Assembly: GCA_026075535.2 (NCBI GenBank)
Contig: AP026540.1
Location: 10,788,001 to 10,852,000 of the forward strand
DNA length: 64,000 nucleotides
From: Tricholoma matsutake
Taxonomy: Eukaryota; Basidiomycota; Agaricomycetes; Agaricales; Tricholomataceae
Reading direction: 5' to 3'
Positions 38,331-49,964 of the stretch are shown in pieces. The notes under the pieces were generated by a model that was given only the letters and a program-made list of their open reading frames with translations, was not told where the DNA came from and made no database searches. Numbering within the stretch: position 1 is the first letter of the stretch; each line of letters opens with the position of its first letter. The translations under genes were made by a program, and so were the position numbers.

Positions 38331-39795
38331 ATGTACGGTCATCTCTTCAGAGCTGCTGCATCCCGTTCGTTCGTGGGGACCATTCTCGTATATCCCGTTG
38401 GTCTACATTGCTGACCACTCGCGCAGGCTGCTGGAACGCGGGGATACGCATCCACCACACCCGCGTCGACGAAGAAAACGTCAAATCTCCCTGTTTATCT
38501 ACTTGGTGCAGGAGTAGTCGGATTAGGAGGCTACTGGTATTTAGACTATAACACGAAGAGACTTGCGGTTAAGCAAGAAAAGAGTCCGCTCGACCCAGAG
38601 AATTTCGTGAACTTTAAGCTCAAGAAGATCGTGCCGTATAACCACAATACCTCCACGTGCGTTCGGTTTCTCTTTTATGCATTGTATTCAACGTCCTTTG
38701 CTGACAACTAGGTTCATTTTTGAGCTACCGAATAATGAAGCTTCTCTACTACCAGTCGCTTCTTGCCTCGTCGTCAAATCATCTGACCCAGAGGCTTTGA
38801 AAGATGCGAACGGCAAACCTATCATTCGTCCTTACACTCCCATCTCTCCGCCTGAACACAACGGCGAGCTTGCGCTCATGGTAAAGAAATATGAGGCAGG
38901 AAATGCGTCCAAACACATCCATTCATTGAAGGTGAGCAACCCAATATGAATATTCGTCGTCGCATCGTGCCTAAAGTCGTTTCTTCCCAAGGAAGGCGAC
39001 ACGCTCGCTATGAAGGGTCCCATATCCAAATTCCCTTACAAGGGTCGGTTCAGCTGTATGAATACACATATGCTTAGTTGATCTCATGATTTCACACCAG
39101 CCAACGAATTCGACGAAGTCGCTCTCATCGGTGGTGGCAGCGGAATGTTCGTCTCTCCTTCTCTTCTCGAATACAACCTCATCCAACCTTGTCCTTCTTA
39201 GTACGCCCCTCTACCAAGTTGTAGCTCATGCCCTCTCCGACAAATCCAACAAGACTAAGTTTACTCTTCTGTTCTCTAATGTTACCGAGAAGGACATTCT
39301 CCTCCGCGAGGAGTTAGACGCGCTCCAGAAGCAGCATCCTGGTACCTTCAACCTGATATACCTTCTGGATAAACCTGGGAAAGATTGGACTGGTACGTTT
39401 TTCCCCATCGCTCTTTCGTTCCTTGAGGCGTTCTTGCTGATCTATTACGTTTCCTCGCTGTTTCCATTTGACACAGGTCCGTCAGGTTATATATCAGCGG
39501 ATGTAATCCAGCAACACGTAGGCCCTGCCTCTCTGAAAGAAAAAGTGAAAATCTTCGTCTGCGGTACGTTCCTCCTCCCATCCTCCCATCCTCCTCCTCA
39601 CTTTGATACCCATTAGGACCCCCAGGACAGGTAGCCGCCGTCGCGGGCAAGAAAGCTGGCATGAAGCAAGGCGAGCTGGGCGGTATTCTTAAAGAACTCG
39701 GATATACTGAGGATCAGGTACGGGTTCTACTCATTTCATGCGTTCAGTCATCTTATCGAATCGTAATGATTGCTTTGCAGGTGTTTAAATTTTAA
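38331..39795 (+). CDS. MCR1: Mitochondrial NADH-cytochrome b5 reductase
   Basis: Nine exons: 38331-38387, 38427-38656, 38712-38931, 38992-39043, 39101-39146, 39202-39392, 39477-39563, 39617-39717 and 39781-39795. All are GT-AG and in phase, giving 332 aa, close to the usual MCR1 length. The N-terminus is a mitochondrial presequence (MYGHLFRAAASRSFVGTIL) followed by one membrane segment (LPVYLLGAGVVGLGGYWYL). Flavin-binding RPYTPIS and the GPISKFPY region precede the NAD-binding GGGSGITPLYQ and the segment CGPPGQ. The enzyme passes electrons from NADH to cytochrome b5 or erythroascorbyl radicals at the outer membrane or in the intermembrane space. The terminal VFKF is the usual reductase end. 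Confidence 0.96.
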
Positions 39796-40876
39796 GTAGG
39801 CATGGTACTTGTGCCGATGTATACTCTGGTGCCAATATATATCATGATGACCCAAGGCTGCTTAAGATGCTCAGTGCCGACTCTTCCACAGATGATCTCG
39901 TCATCTGAACACCATAATACACCAGGCGTTTTACAAGATAGAACAGGCTAGCCTTTGTAGCTGGCAGCAAATCTATGCTAGTGACAGGCACTAGGTAATT
40001 GGTATCGTTAGGGTTCTGTGAAAAATACCATAATAGTTAACACCTAATTCTTAACAGTGTTATTAACTGGTTATTAACTGTTAGAAACTCATAGGCTCTA
40101 GAGACCATGTTAACAATTGTTAAAAACTCTACTAGTACTGCAGCCAGTAGATCATATTGTAAATTAATTGCTAAGGGTCGGATGTGGCTTTTCCCACTTT
40201 TTGTATTACAACGTCGCCAACCAAGCCCAGATGCTGGCAATGGTGGGGCACAGAAATTTTGCTAAAATCTCTCAAAATTCTGCTCCAAACCCTCCCTTCC
40301 TACAGTGTATTTCCAGAATACCTATGATCATTGATGACCTACTCCCCAAAAACTGGGTAATCAATTTTGAATCAATTTGAATGTCCTCATGGATGAATGG
40401 TGATGAAGTGGCTGCATTTGTGGAGACTCTGGAGTCTGGAGTGGACTTTGAAATGGCCATTGTCAAATGTCTCGGTTATGTTGTGGGCTGAAGCCTGTTA
40501 CCAAGGAAGGGAAGACTGCTGAGCCATCTGCCACTGCCCCAAATAATCAGACAGGCGCTGCTGCTCCTGATTGGAATTTTCAACAGCACTTTTAGTTTTT
40601 AACAAGTTATTAACAGTTATTCGTTGTCCGCACATTCCGCTTTGAAAATGCGGAGTAGGAGTAGGTCCATTGTGGGTGGCGTTACGTACTCACACTTTGC
40701 TTTGATATTTGAAATCTGATCCGATGGACACAGTGCTTGCGCGCAGAGCGCAGAATTCGAAACTCCACAGGGACGTTGTTGAAACACGCAGGATCCACTG
40801 CTACCCTCTAAAGCTGCAGGAATAAATAACGTTGTTATCGCACCTATCTCATAGCGCCTTTCCTACCCGTTGAACA
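39796..40876. repeat. Intergenic with TTAAC-rich inverted segments
   Basis: Two blocks rich in GTTAAT/TTAACTGTTA motifs at about 40036-40130 and 40588-40632 are imperfect inverted copies (for example TTATTAACTGTTAGAAACT against the complement of the right block). Between them lies a small open frame at 40381-40491 (MSSWMNGDEVAAFVETLES..., ended by TGA) that continues in another frame. It may be a decayed non-autonomous element of about 0.6 kb. No target duplication was found. Confidence 0.4.
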
Positions 40877-41812
40877 ATGGCGGCACCAGCAGACCCTTTC
40901 CAGCTCTTGCATTACAATATGGTACACAGTAAGTTGTTCCTTCAGACACCGTCCCCCGTCTCTGAATACTGCGTAACTCATCAGCGCATGACACATTCAA
41001 ACGTGGATGTGACATCATCTTGTCGCATCTTCAAGCACCGCCGAAGGATGACCTCAAGAATTTTCTCGGGTACTGCGGTGCTTGGGCTACTGCAATCGAA
41101 CATCATCATGATGCCGAGGTAAGCCTAACTGCAGGTTGAACCTCAGAAATATTATACCTTGCGCTAGGAAGCAATCGTATTTCCTTTTCTCAACACAAAG
41201 ATGGACTTCTCAGGAGAGACAGAACAGCACAGAGTCATACACTATAGCCTCGAGGATCTTCATACAATGATCAAAGAGGCCCAGACAGACCTTTCGAAGT
41301 TCGACGTGGAGAAAATGAAGATGCAAATGATAGCCCTCAAAGAACCGTTGGTTCGTTTGGATCTCTGCATTACAGTTATAATTCAATCTGACGACTTGGC
41401 TCTCTTCAGTACACACATTTGGATGAAGAGGTCGAACACATTCCAGCGAACAAAATGAAAGAAGCTGGCTTTGCAGAGCACGAAGTTGTGGCGATGATAG
41501 CCGACCTGGGGAAGTATGCCAGGTCTCATGGCGACCCCTTCGTCTCTATTCCATATATGTGCAGGTAGATCTCCTTCATCTCGCCACAGGACAGTGTGCA
41601 GGACTAAGTAATACCTCCCAGCCACACGCCAACGGATATCAAACCCTTTTGGCCACCGATACCCTGGATTCTGCGCAAGTTAATTGTGCCGTATATTTTC
41701 GCAAAGAAACATTCAGGGTATACATTAACGTTTCTTAATTGATGTCGAGCTTCTTCTAACACAACATTATCTGTCCAGATATTGGAAGTATTCTCCCTAT
41801 GACATGTCTTGA
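40877..41812 (+). CDS. Hemerythrin-like HHE-domain protein
   Basis: Six exons: 40877-40928, 40985-41118, 41168-41350, 41410-41564, 41622-41717 and 41779-41812, giving 217 aa. The four-helix HHE cation-binding pattern is visible: HYNMVHTHDTFKRG, then WATAIEHHHDAEEAIVFPFL, HRVIHYSLEDLHTMI and YTHLDEEVEHIP. His and Glu/Asp positions for a di-iron site are present. The C-terminus (PFWPPIPWILRKLIVPYIF) is short, aromatic and Pro-rich. Members of this fungal family are thought to bind iron or oxygen, but substrates are not established. The protein is likely cytosolic, since no signal peptide is visible. Confidence 0.88.
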
Positions 41813-42584
41813 TCTCTGCAGCTGCATTGAACTTTAAACAGTTTGTTGAGAGTTCCCTATTTTAAGAGATTTGGTTGTAACACATTGAATGATTCCATCA
41901 CACCAGTGGCAACTTGGTTTGGTTCCCTTGGAGAATCAGGCAGCCTATCGTTGACTTGCTTCACTTAAGCTTGGTATAACGTATTCGCCTTGCCGGAGAA
42001 AATGTATTTCTAGTTTGTAACAATTTCGACTGGGGCAGAATTAGGCTGGCTAATCGCATCGAAACTAAGTCTGGAGATATCAAACTATAACAACATACCA
42101 TTCTGTTCCAGTTTACGACTCTGGCAGCCGTCTACCAAGAACTTAGGACTCCATGACGGGGCAACGAAGCAGTCGTCCAATGACGTAGTTTGCCAGTGCC
42201 ACGTCTCGGTCAAAAGCTTTCAAAACCGTCGGCGCGTGCTCCTCCTTCATTTTAAATGTGAAAAGCAGGAATGGGGGTTGCTCGTTTCATCAAGGCTGGT
42301 ATCTTCCCTGAGGAGATTCCTAGGAAACTGTTCAAACGCATAGAATGTCTAGAATGTCACGTTAGTGCGGTTAACCGTGACGGAGATTTGATCTCTGGAC
42401 CAATACCATTGCTATGAGAACGTAAAAGAGATAGCTGCTCGTGAAGAACCGGTCCGTGAGGCCTTGAGGGCCAATCCAAGGCTGTTAGAGTACTGTTTGA
42501 ACGATCGGAAGCTGTGAGAAGTTATGAGTCTTCTATATATATATATGCCTCGCTCTAGTGTAAACAAAGTGACCCCTGACCACC
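41813..42584. other. Intergenic
   Basis: No recognisable gene. A (TA)n run lies at about 42536-42546, just upstream of the Sec14 gene, and may be part of its promoter. Confidence 0.5.
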
Positions 42585-43668
42585 ATGTCGACAGTTCAGC
42601 TTCAAGCTGCCAGCGCAAGCCCCATGCCTGAAGGTGTTACAGACCCCAATTATAGGCCTTCTCCTGGCCAACTAGGCAATCTCACCGTCACCCAACAACA
42701 TGCTCTCGAAAAGTTCAAGAAAGAACTGATAGAGGAGAATGTTTTCGTTGAAGAGAGGATGGACGATGCTTTCCTGCTTAGGTGAATAAGACATCAGCCC
42801 TTGGTTCTCCTTGCTCATTTCCCTTTGGATGACTGCCAACAGATTTCTGCGTGCGAGGAAATTTGATATCCCTAAAGCTAAGGCGATGCTAATTTCAAAC
42901 GAGGAATGGAGAAAGGAATTCGGCGTCGAAGATATCATCAAGTACGTGTTCTGACTTCCTGTCGTATTAACGCTTATCTAAATCATATCAGAAACTTCGA
43001 CTTCAAGGAAAAGTTAGAGGTGAACAAGTACTATCCTCAATATTATCATAAAACAGACAAGGTTTGACTTTATCTGTCTGTTAGCTGGGCATCTGATCAT
43101 ATCATCGCTGTTCTCTTAGGATGGTCGGCCAATCTACATCGAACGGCTCGGATTACTTGATATCGCAGCTCTGTATTCCGTAACAACCCAAGAACGCCAA
43201 CTCCAACGCCTCGTCTACGAGTATGAAAGAAACACCTCACATCGTCTCCCTGCATGCTCCATCGCCAGTGGTCACCCAGTTGAAACTTCCTGCACGATCC
43301 TCGATCTTAAAAACGTCTCTTTCACCAACTTCTATCGGGTCAAAGACTACGTCATGCGAGCGTCATCCATCAGTCAAGATAGATACCCAGAGAGCATGGG
43401 CAAGTTCTACATCATCAATGCTCCTTGGACCTTTTCAGTTGTTTGGAATGTTATAAAGCCGTGGTTGGACGAAGTCACTGTTTCGAAGATTGATATCCTT
43501 GGGTCGGCGGTGTTCAAGGACGCGTTATTGAAGCAGATTCCAGCCGAGAATTTGCCGGAGGAGTTTGGCGGGACATGTCGATGTCCTGGTGGTTGTTCGC
43601 TAAGTGACGCAGGTCCATGGCATCCCAGTGGTCAGGAGAATACGGCTAATGGAAGCGCAGCCACATAG
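42585..43668 (+). CDS. SEC14: Sec14-like phosphatidylinositol transfer protein
   Basis: Four exons, 42585-42781, 42843-42941, 42992-43061 and 43120-43668, giving 304 aa, the usual Sec14 size. The CRAL-TRIO N-terminal helices ([35 protein letters not shown]) precede the lipid-binding domain: [19 protein letters not shown], then [55 protein letters not shown] and the end motif [15 protein letters not shown]. Sec14 proteins exchange phosphatidylinositol and phosphatidylcholine and support Golgi secretion. The short tail is poorly conserved. Confidence 0.94.
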
Positions 43669-44676
43669 AACTTATACACGGAAGGCTGCGCAGAGTATCG
43701 AAGACAATCAATGGATGTTGTTCAGTAATATAACATTACAAGCGCTTGTGGCTGCGCCGCCCGTGACAATTGCGAACAATCGTATACGTTCGTCGCTTGT
43801 ACGATTCGGGAGTCTGATTTCCTTCCGGTGCGAGAGCGGGAGTGTGGAAACTTCGCATCAAACGACACTCTTGGTCTGATGTGTGTTTTGTAAGTGATAT
43901 ACGGTCGAACTGGCTTGGTGTGAAGAAGTAACGTGTCAGTCAATATGCCGTCGATGTAAAACTAGATGGTTATTGAAGTGTTCTTTATTAAGCCTGTTGG
44001 ATGGACAATGTAAGTAAACGTGCTACTGCCTTTGGAGAGGGAGGTCTCATAATTTCGTTCCGACAATGCCATGTTTTTGTTGAGATGAGTGCAGCTCATT
44101 GAGTGCGCCCAGTAGCGGATATCGCAGTCATGTTATAACTCAGTCAAAGGACGTACCAGGTCAGGGAGGATTTACTCAATATCCGTATTTTGGCATTTCG
44201 GTTGGATCGTTCGGTCCCGGTTGACACACACGTGGTAGTTTTTGCTGAAGGAGATGAACAATGGGGACGTTAATTGGATATGGAGGGGATTCAAGAGAGG
44301 ATAGATATGCGACCCATTTCAAGTTTCGGAGGTTATAGCCACTGGGCCAGGTCCATGAATCTTACTGCTAGCGGCTTGCGTTTGCGGTATGAGATCCATT
44401 CGGCAGCACAAGCTGGGGTTGAGATTGGGCGTTAATTCCTCACAACTCCCTCCAGATTTCTCCTCACATACATTAACTTGAAGTTAATCATAAACACAAG
44501 CAAGGATTAGAGAAGAAAAAAATTTAAACTATATGCGCCTCGTAGTAGTGGGTACTTATTCGTGGTGGAGGAATTTGATGTTGATTCGATGATTGACCTT
44601 ACAGGACATGTGAGTATTCGCTTGGTATTCGCACTTTTTCATGTGGTAGGATATGGACTAACCTCCTTATAACAAA
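43669..44676. other. Intergenic
   Basis: Space downstream of both the Sec14 and zinc-finger genes. No coding signal, repeat or RNA gene recognised. Confidence 0.5.
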
Positions 44677-45604
44677 TCAGAATGTAACCCAGCCCCTCAT
44701 GCCAACAATGCTGTCCATGGCATCTTGGACGGCCTTGAATTTAGATACCCCGCACGTCCCGCTCTCGATATGCTGGCAAAGAGCGCTGAGGGTCCTGAAT
44801 TGCATGCGGCAGAAACTGGGCGGGCAAAGATATATTTTCTGCTCGTGACGAGGACTCGAGAGGTGTTGATTAAGAGCAACAAGTGTGCTGTACGTCCTGT
44901 GACAAAGGTAGCACTCATACATGCTTCCGTTCCAAGATGCCTCACTGGCATAGTATTTTACATCCTGAGCAGAGTTGCCACCGGTGATGAGACGGGAAGG
45001 GTTGGTGATGACATGATTCTTATCATATTGCAGGACAAAACGGTTGATGGTGGCACGGTCAACTCTAGAGCGACAGCCACCTGACTCAAGATGGAGGATG
45101 AGGGCAGAGCGAGAGACAAAAGCTGCGTCACAACCTCTGAAAGGACAGGGAACATCCCTGGGCCGATGAATGGAGGACTCGAGATGCTTCAAATAGGTAT
45201 ATGAGTTTGTGAGATCTCCGGTGTGTTAGAGAGTTACTTACAGTGCGAAGATGGCGCTCAGACTGGAAGAGACGCTTGCAGGACGCGCAGTAATCATGGT
45301 TAGGTGACTGGCGATAATGTTCATGAAGCCCGACATCGTTCTTGAATACTCTCCGGCAACTGCCACAATAGAAGTGACTGGATTGATAGTGTTCCTCCAA
45401 GTCATCGTCATCTGCAAAGTGTTCACTACAATATTGACAATAATGGTGGCGGGGGCTTTGAACCCAGTGCTCTTTCAACATAGTCCACGTGGAATAGTCA
45501 ATGTTGCAGTCACCACAGATGTTATGTGCCGACGAGTCTCTTTCGTGCTGATGAAGAGCAGCAAAATGTGGAAAATATCGATCGCAACGATTACAGTAAG
45601 CCAT
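44677..45604 (-). CDS. C2H2 zinc-finger protein
   Basis: Two exons, 45242-45604 and 44677-45186, giving 290 aa; splicing joins ..SERHLRT to HLESSIH. Fingers of mostly CxxC..H..H type run through the protein: YCNRCDRYFPHFAALHQHE, HYCQYCSEHFADDDDLEEHY, FYCGSCRRVFKNDVGLHEHY, DYCASCKRLF...HL, PCPFRGCDAAFVSRSALILH, YECYLCHRTYSTLVALNQHL and CRMQFRTLSALCQHI. Such proteins occur in agaricomycetes; nucleic-acid binding is likely but the target is unknown. The start codon is only 18 bp from the Copia LTR at 45623, so the native promoter has been displaced or replaced. Confidence 0.88.
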
Positions 45605-45622
45605 TGTACGCGGTGTCGACAG

Positions 45623-45980
45623 TGTAGAGAATTGATCCTATTAGTGTAAACAAGATTAAACTCAGTCCTTGTGTTAGAGACTGTATTCGGTTATACTGTA
45701 CCTAGTGTAAACAAGATTAAACTAAGGTACAGTTAGCGAGACATAATTCAAACCTGAGATCGTACTCACCTCAACCTTGTATTAGAGACTGAGGTGGTAG
45801 ACCGTCTGTCTACTGGTATATATACACTGAGACGGACAAAGAGAAGAGATAAGAAAGGTAACCTAAGTGTGTTTGTCACACGCATAACAAAGGGGTGCGC
45901 TAAAGATAGCGCACGCATCAATCGGCGCAGCCGACTCTTCCGCATTGGGTAACACGCCATTCACGGTGTGTCTCTCAACA
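45623..45980 (-). repeat. 3' LTR of Copia element B
   Basis: A 358-bp LTR with inverted ends TGTAGAGA and TCTCAACA on the plus strand, and a polypurine tract (minus strand GTGAGGAGGAG, 45981-45991) directly beside it. It shares the duplicated AGTGTAAACAAGATTAAACT segment (about 45642 and 45700) and the paired GAGACTGAG hairpin layout with the LTR at 4740-5091. Confidence 0.85.
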
Positions 45981-47037
45981 CTCCTCCTCACTGTGAATAC
46001 TCCTCCTCGCATGGAATTGTATTATTGTAATCCAAGGGAGTCCCGAAGGTAAGTGAATTGTTTAACATCCAAGGCTTTTGTGAACATGTCAGCAACGTTC
46101 TCTCATGTATTGATGTATGTGAGATGCAAGTCATCAGATTGGACGTGTTCGCTAAGGAAGTGGTACTTGATATCCACATGTTTGACTTGGGAGTGGAGGA
46201 GGGGGTCCTCGGAAAGGGGTTTGGTTGTGGTGTTGTTGCATGATATGATGGTAGGAGTAGTTTAATTATGATGAATAGAATTCAGTAGGGTTCGCAGCCA
46301 AATACACTCTTTTGCCATCTCAAACACTGCTATATATTCTGCCTCGCAAGAGGAAGCAGCAACAACCTTCTGTTTGTGCGTGGTCCATGACACAGTGCCA
46401 GAACCAAGGGAACAAATGTAACCCCCAATGCTGTGATGGGTATCAAGGCAGTTAGCCCAATCAGAATCACTGCAGGCACGAAGTGTAATAGGGAAATTAC
46501 CCCCGAGGTGCAGTTTAAGGTCTCTGGTCCCCTTGAGGTAGTGGACAAGCCTGATGGCTGCACCCCAGTGTTCGAAGGAATAGGAGTCAAGATATTGGGA
46601 AAGTTGTTGGACGGCATAAGAAATGTTGGGCCAAGTGGAGATCACCAGATAAAGTAGGCAGCCAACAAGGGATCAGTAGGGTAGTTTGTCAAGCTGTAGT
46701 CAATCCTCGGGAGTAGTGGATTGTGGATTAACACGACAAAATTTACAACCTGGTTTGAGGGGGGCTGATACTGGGTGCGCATCTCTCTGACCAGACTGTT
46801 CAATGATTTTGTCAATAAGGGTGGTCTGGGAAAGTGAAATGGTTCATGTGATACTGTCCCAGGATATAGCAATACCCATAATTAATGGTGCAGTACCCAG
46901 TTCAGAGATCATCCAAACCTTATGCATCTGGGCTTTGAAGCATTCATTTTCCTCCTTTGAGTCAGCGATGGAGAGATAGTCGTCAACATGGAGGGCTGAA
47001 ATAATGATGCCAGTATCAGGTTTGTGGTAATAAATGC
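45981..47037 (-). pseudogene. Copia RT C-terminus and RNase H
   Basis: Minus strand. The RT end has CIYYHKPDTGIIISALHVDD (catalytic VDD). RNase H has WPNISYAVQQLSQYL, LKGTRDLKLHLGG, SDSDWANCLDTHHSIGGYI, SSCEAEYIAVFEMAKE and the tail ENVADMFTKAL. Several stops and shifts occur between 46640 and 46850. Not functional. Confidence 0.85.
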
Positions 47038-47041
47038 ATGA

Positions 47042-48259
47042 TGATAGGTTGTCTCCTCGGCTCAAAGGCCGATTCACCATTTTGACCACATTCTAATCAC
47101 ATCGGATAACTCGCACAAGGTCCCAGAAGCAGCGCGACCACTCCCGACCAAGTCTACTGAGCGCAAGCATTGTATCGAATGCGATTGAACATCGTTGAGC
47201 AGCATCGAATGCGATCGAACATCGTTGAACATCGAAAATTGACATCGGACACTATATCGTTATTCCAATGGTCATCGCACACATGCCAGACGTATCCCCT
47301 ACCATTGTCGAACAATATCGCACCAATATCGGGCCATGAACGAAGTCAGAAGAATCTTCGAAAATCTTCAAAAAACATTGAACCTCGAAAAACATCGTAG
47401 ACACAGTATTTCCTATTCAAATGATCTTTGGACGCATGATGGACACATGGGACACTATATTGAGTATATCAAACACATTTTGACCGCATGTGCATGCATA
47501 CAATCTGCTCGAAGCAGTTTCCGATCTTCTATTCAATTTATAACAAGGACAGTCCGGTTTTAGCTATTCTTTCTTATTATTTCTTCATCATGTGTTATAT
47601 TCACCCTTTCTAGGCTCGCTTTATTGTTCTGATATACTTATATTGTCTTTTGCCTCAAATTTTCCACATGTTTGCCTCATGTTCTCTAGCCTTTTTAGGT
47701 ACTTTCTTTATTTTATATAAAAAGATGTACTAGATACAAAGAAAAACAAGAAAGTCGTTGTCTTCCTCCCAGATCACAGTGATTTGAGAGTACAGTTTAG
47801 TCTTATTCAGTCCAAAGTTTGGTGTTTTACGCTAAACTTCCTCGAAATTCCTCGAAATTCCTTGCATTACGCTATTTTCGCTCTCGCTTCCCTCGATTAG
47901 CCTTTTCGTCACTTCTACTACTTGTCTAGTCCCCCGATCTTGCGTCCGAACATATCTGCACACTTGAAATTCCTCAAAACCTCTTCGAAAAATATTGTGA
48001 CATCTCGAAAAGCATCGCTACATCTTGAAAATCATCACAAAGTCTCAAAAATCATCGCAACCCCTCGAAAATCATCGCAAAGTCTTGAAACACATTCTTT
48101 TAACCTCGAACTGCTTCGACAAGCAGTTGTTTTATGACTATTTGATGGTTGGTCTGACAGGTGACATCTAGAGGGCCTTGCAACCTTCCTCTGACTCATG
48201 TTATACCATCTGAAGCCATTTTGTGGGTTTTGTTTGGGTTTCTGGGTTGAGTATCATCA
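47042..48259. mobile_element. LTR-like insert (1218 bp) inside Copia RT
   Basis: The insert has ends TGATAGG...TATCATCA (plus strand), flanked by ATGA (47038-47041) and ACGA (48260-48263), a 4-bp duplication differing by one CpG transition. Excising it with one copy of the target restores Copia RT in frame (minus strand ..ES joined to CIYY). The interior is non-coding and holds many short repeats with CATCG or CTCGAAA cores (47165-47400, 47830-48120) and a TATATAAAA box near 47734. TG..CA ends and size suggest a solo LTR. Confidence 0.65.
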
Positions 48260-48263
48260 ACGA

Positions 48264-48652
48264 CTCACAGGCCAGGTGCGTAAATCCCCATTCAATCATC
48301 TGGGCATTGAGAGTCTGGTTCCAGATGTGGCCACTTTGTTTCATACCATACAGGCTGCGCTGAAGTTGCTATACCCAGTCTTCTTTCCCAGGCTCTTCAA
48401 ATCCAACAGGCTGTTGCATGTACTGTACCTCATCCTCAGGTAGTAGGCCATACAAGAAAGTGGTCTTCATGTCAATTTGTTGCGCATCCCAACCTAGAGA
48501 GGCTGCAATGTGTAAAAGAATTCTCCATGATTCCATGCATGCAGTAGGTGAGGTGGTTTTAGTGTAGTCCTTGCCATAAATTTGTTCAAAACCTTTAAAG
48601 ACAAGACATACTTTCCATCTAACTGCTTTTCCTTCTTCATCATGCTTAATGT
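48264..48652 (-). pseudogene. Copia RT, N-terminal part
   Basis: The minus strand encodes HIKHDEEGKAVRWKVCLVFK, YGKDYTKTTSPTACMESW, GWDAQQIDMKTTFLYGLLPE and, after an in-frame stop, LQRSLYGMKQSGHIWN. These are standard Copia RT blocks. It is bounded on both sides by insertions. Confidence 0.85.
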
Positions 48653-48660
48653 GGAAAATG

Positions 48661-49956
48661 TAGTGTATATCATGGGTACGGGAATACCTGTGGTATTCAT
48701 GTGACGGTGTACACAGGTACGGGTATGGTATCCAAAAAATCAAACCTGTAGCACACTGCAACCCATTGCACGGTGTTGCAGGTTTCAATGGGTTTTGGAT
48801 TCAGCTTTATTTTCACTTCCAAATGATCCAATATTTAGCCTACATGGTAGAGTATTTGCAAAGATATGAGGGATTTTGTGGGCCAAAGGTTGTTTTGCTC
48901 TATCTCAATAATTAGTTATTTATTCCCCTTGCAAATTGGTATTCTACATTGCATATAGTATATCTACACTCTTCCCAAAGAATTAGTTGAATAACCCAAC
49001 TGTTCCTTTTTTGTATGCACCCCTTCCTCCTAGTTTACCTAAGAAACCCATCCCACCATATTTCCACAATTCCTCAACAGATCCTTTCGCAAATTTGTAT
49101 TTCACATTACATATAGTATATATACACCCTCCCCTAAGCATTAGTTGAACGATGTAACCATTCCTTTTTGGTATGCACCCCTTCCTCCTAGTTTACCTAA
49201 GAAACCCATCCCACCATATTTCCACAATGCCTCAACGGATCCTTTCGCAAACTTGTATTTTACATTATATATAGTATATATGCACCCTCCCTTAAGCATT
49301 AGTTGAACAACTTAACCGTTCTTTTTTGGTATGCACCCCTTCCTCCTAGTTTACCTGAAAACTCGTCCCACTATATTTCCACAATGCCTCCACGGATCCT
49401 TTTGAAAATTTGTATTTTACATTATATATAGTATATATACACACTCCCCAAAGCATTAGGTGAATTACTTAATCATTCTTTTTTGGTATGCACATCTTCC
49501 TCCTAGTTTACCCAAAAAGCTCATTTACTGTATTTCAATGTGAGCAGTGTGAGTCAGGGCACCATCTACTGGGCTTGCACACCCCCTGGAGCGAAAGCAG
49601 TATGTAAATGGATGCATATAGAGGTGGGGAGTGATGGAAGAAGAGCTATGCACCAGAGACCAGGTTGAACCAAGTAGTCCCAAAAAGGCAATAAACCAAA
49701 TCCCCCTTCACAATGGTGCAAAAAACTTTGTATAACACTTGTATTGTATTACTCTATACTTAAACTGCCAATTACACACTATAGAACTTGAAAAATGGCA
49801 GGTAGTTACCATGGTGAATCAGACCTGTGGTGTTCTCAAAATAACCGTGGTAAAAAACCAGCACCGTGGTTGCGGTGTTCAAACGGGTGTGGTTTTGACA
49901 GGTACAGGTGCAGTGTGGGAAAATCTTACCTGCAGTGTGACCCGTGTTACACCCTA
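48661..49956. mobile_element. hAT-like non-autonomous element with internal tandem array
   Basis: 1296 bp, flanked by a perfect 8-bp duplication GGAAAATG (48653-48660 and 49957-49964). The ends are imperfect inverted repeats beginning TAGTGTATATCATGGGT and TAGGGTGTAACACGGGT (13 of 17 match), fitting the YARNG ends of hAT elements. Excision rejoins the Copia RT frame (KGKPIF to HIKHDEE on the minus strand). Subterminal copies of ACCTGT/ACAGGT motifs occur at both ends. No transposase frame is present. The centre is a 157-bp tandem array. Confidence 0.8.
48925..49555 (+). repeat. Tandem array, about 157-bp unit, about four copies
   Basis: Successive units start near 48925, 49081, 49239 and 49396. 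Each runs from GATCCTTTCGCAAATTTGT through an AT-rich core (ATATAGTATATATACACCC) and GGTATGCACCCCTTCCTCC to CCATATTTCCACAAT. The central copies are the most alike and the outer ones more diverged. Non-coding. Confidence 0.85.
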
Positions 49957-49964
49957 GGAAAATG

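Noticed and set aside
48925..49555. 157-bp tandem array considered as centromeric or rDNA spacer satellite
   Set aside because: It is only about four copies and lies wholly inside an 8-bp-TSD element inserted in Copia.
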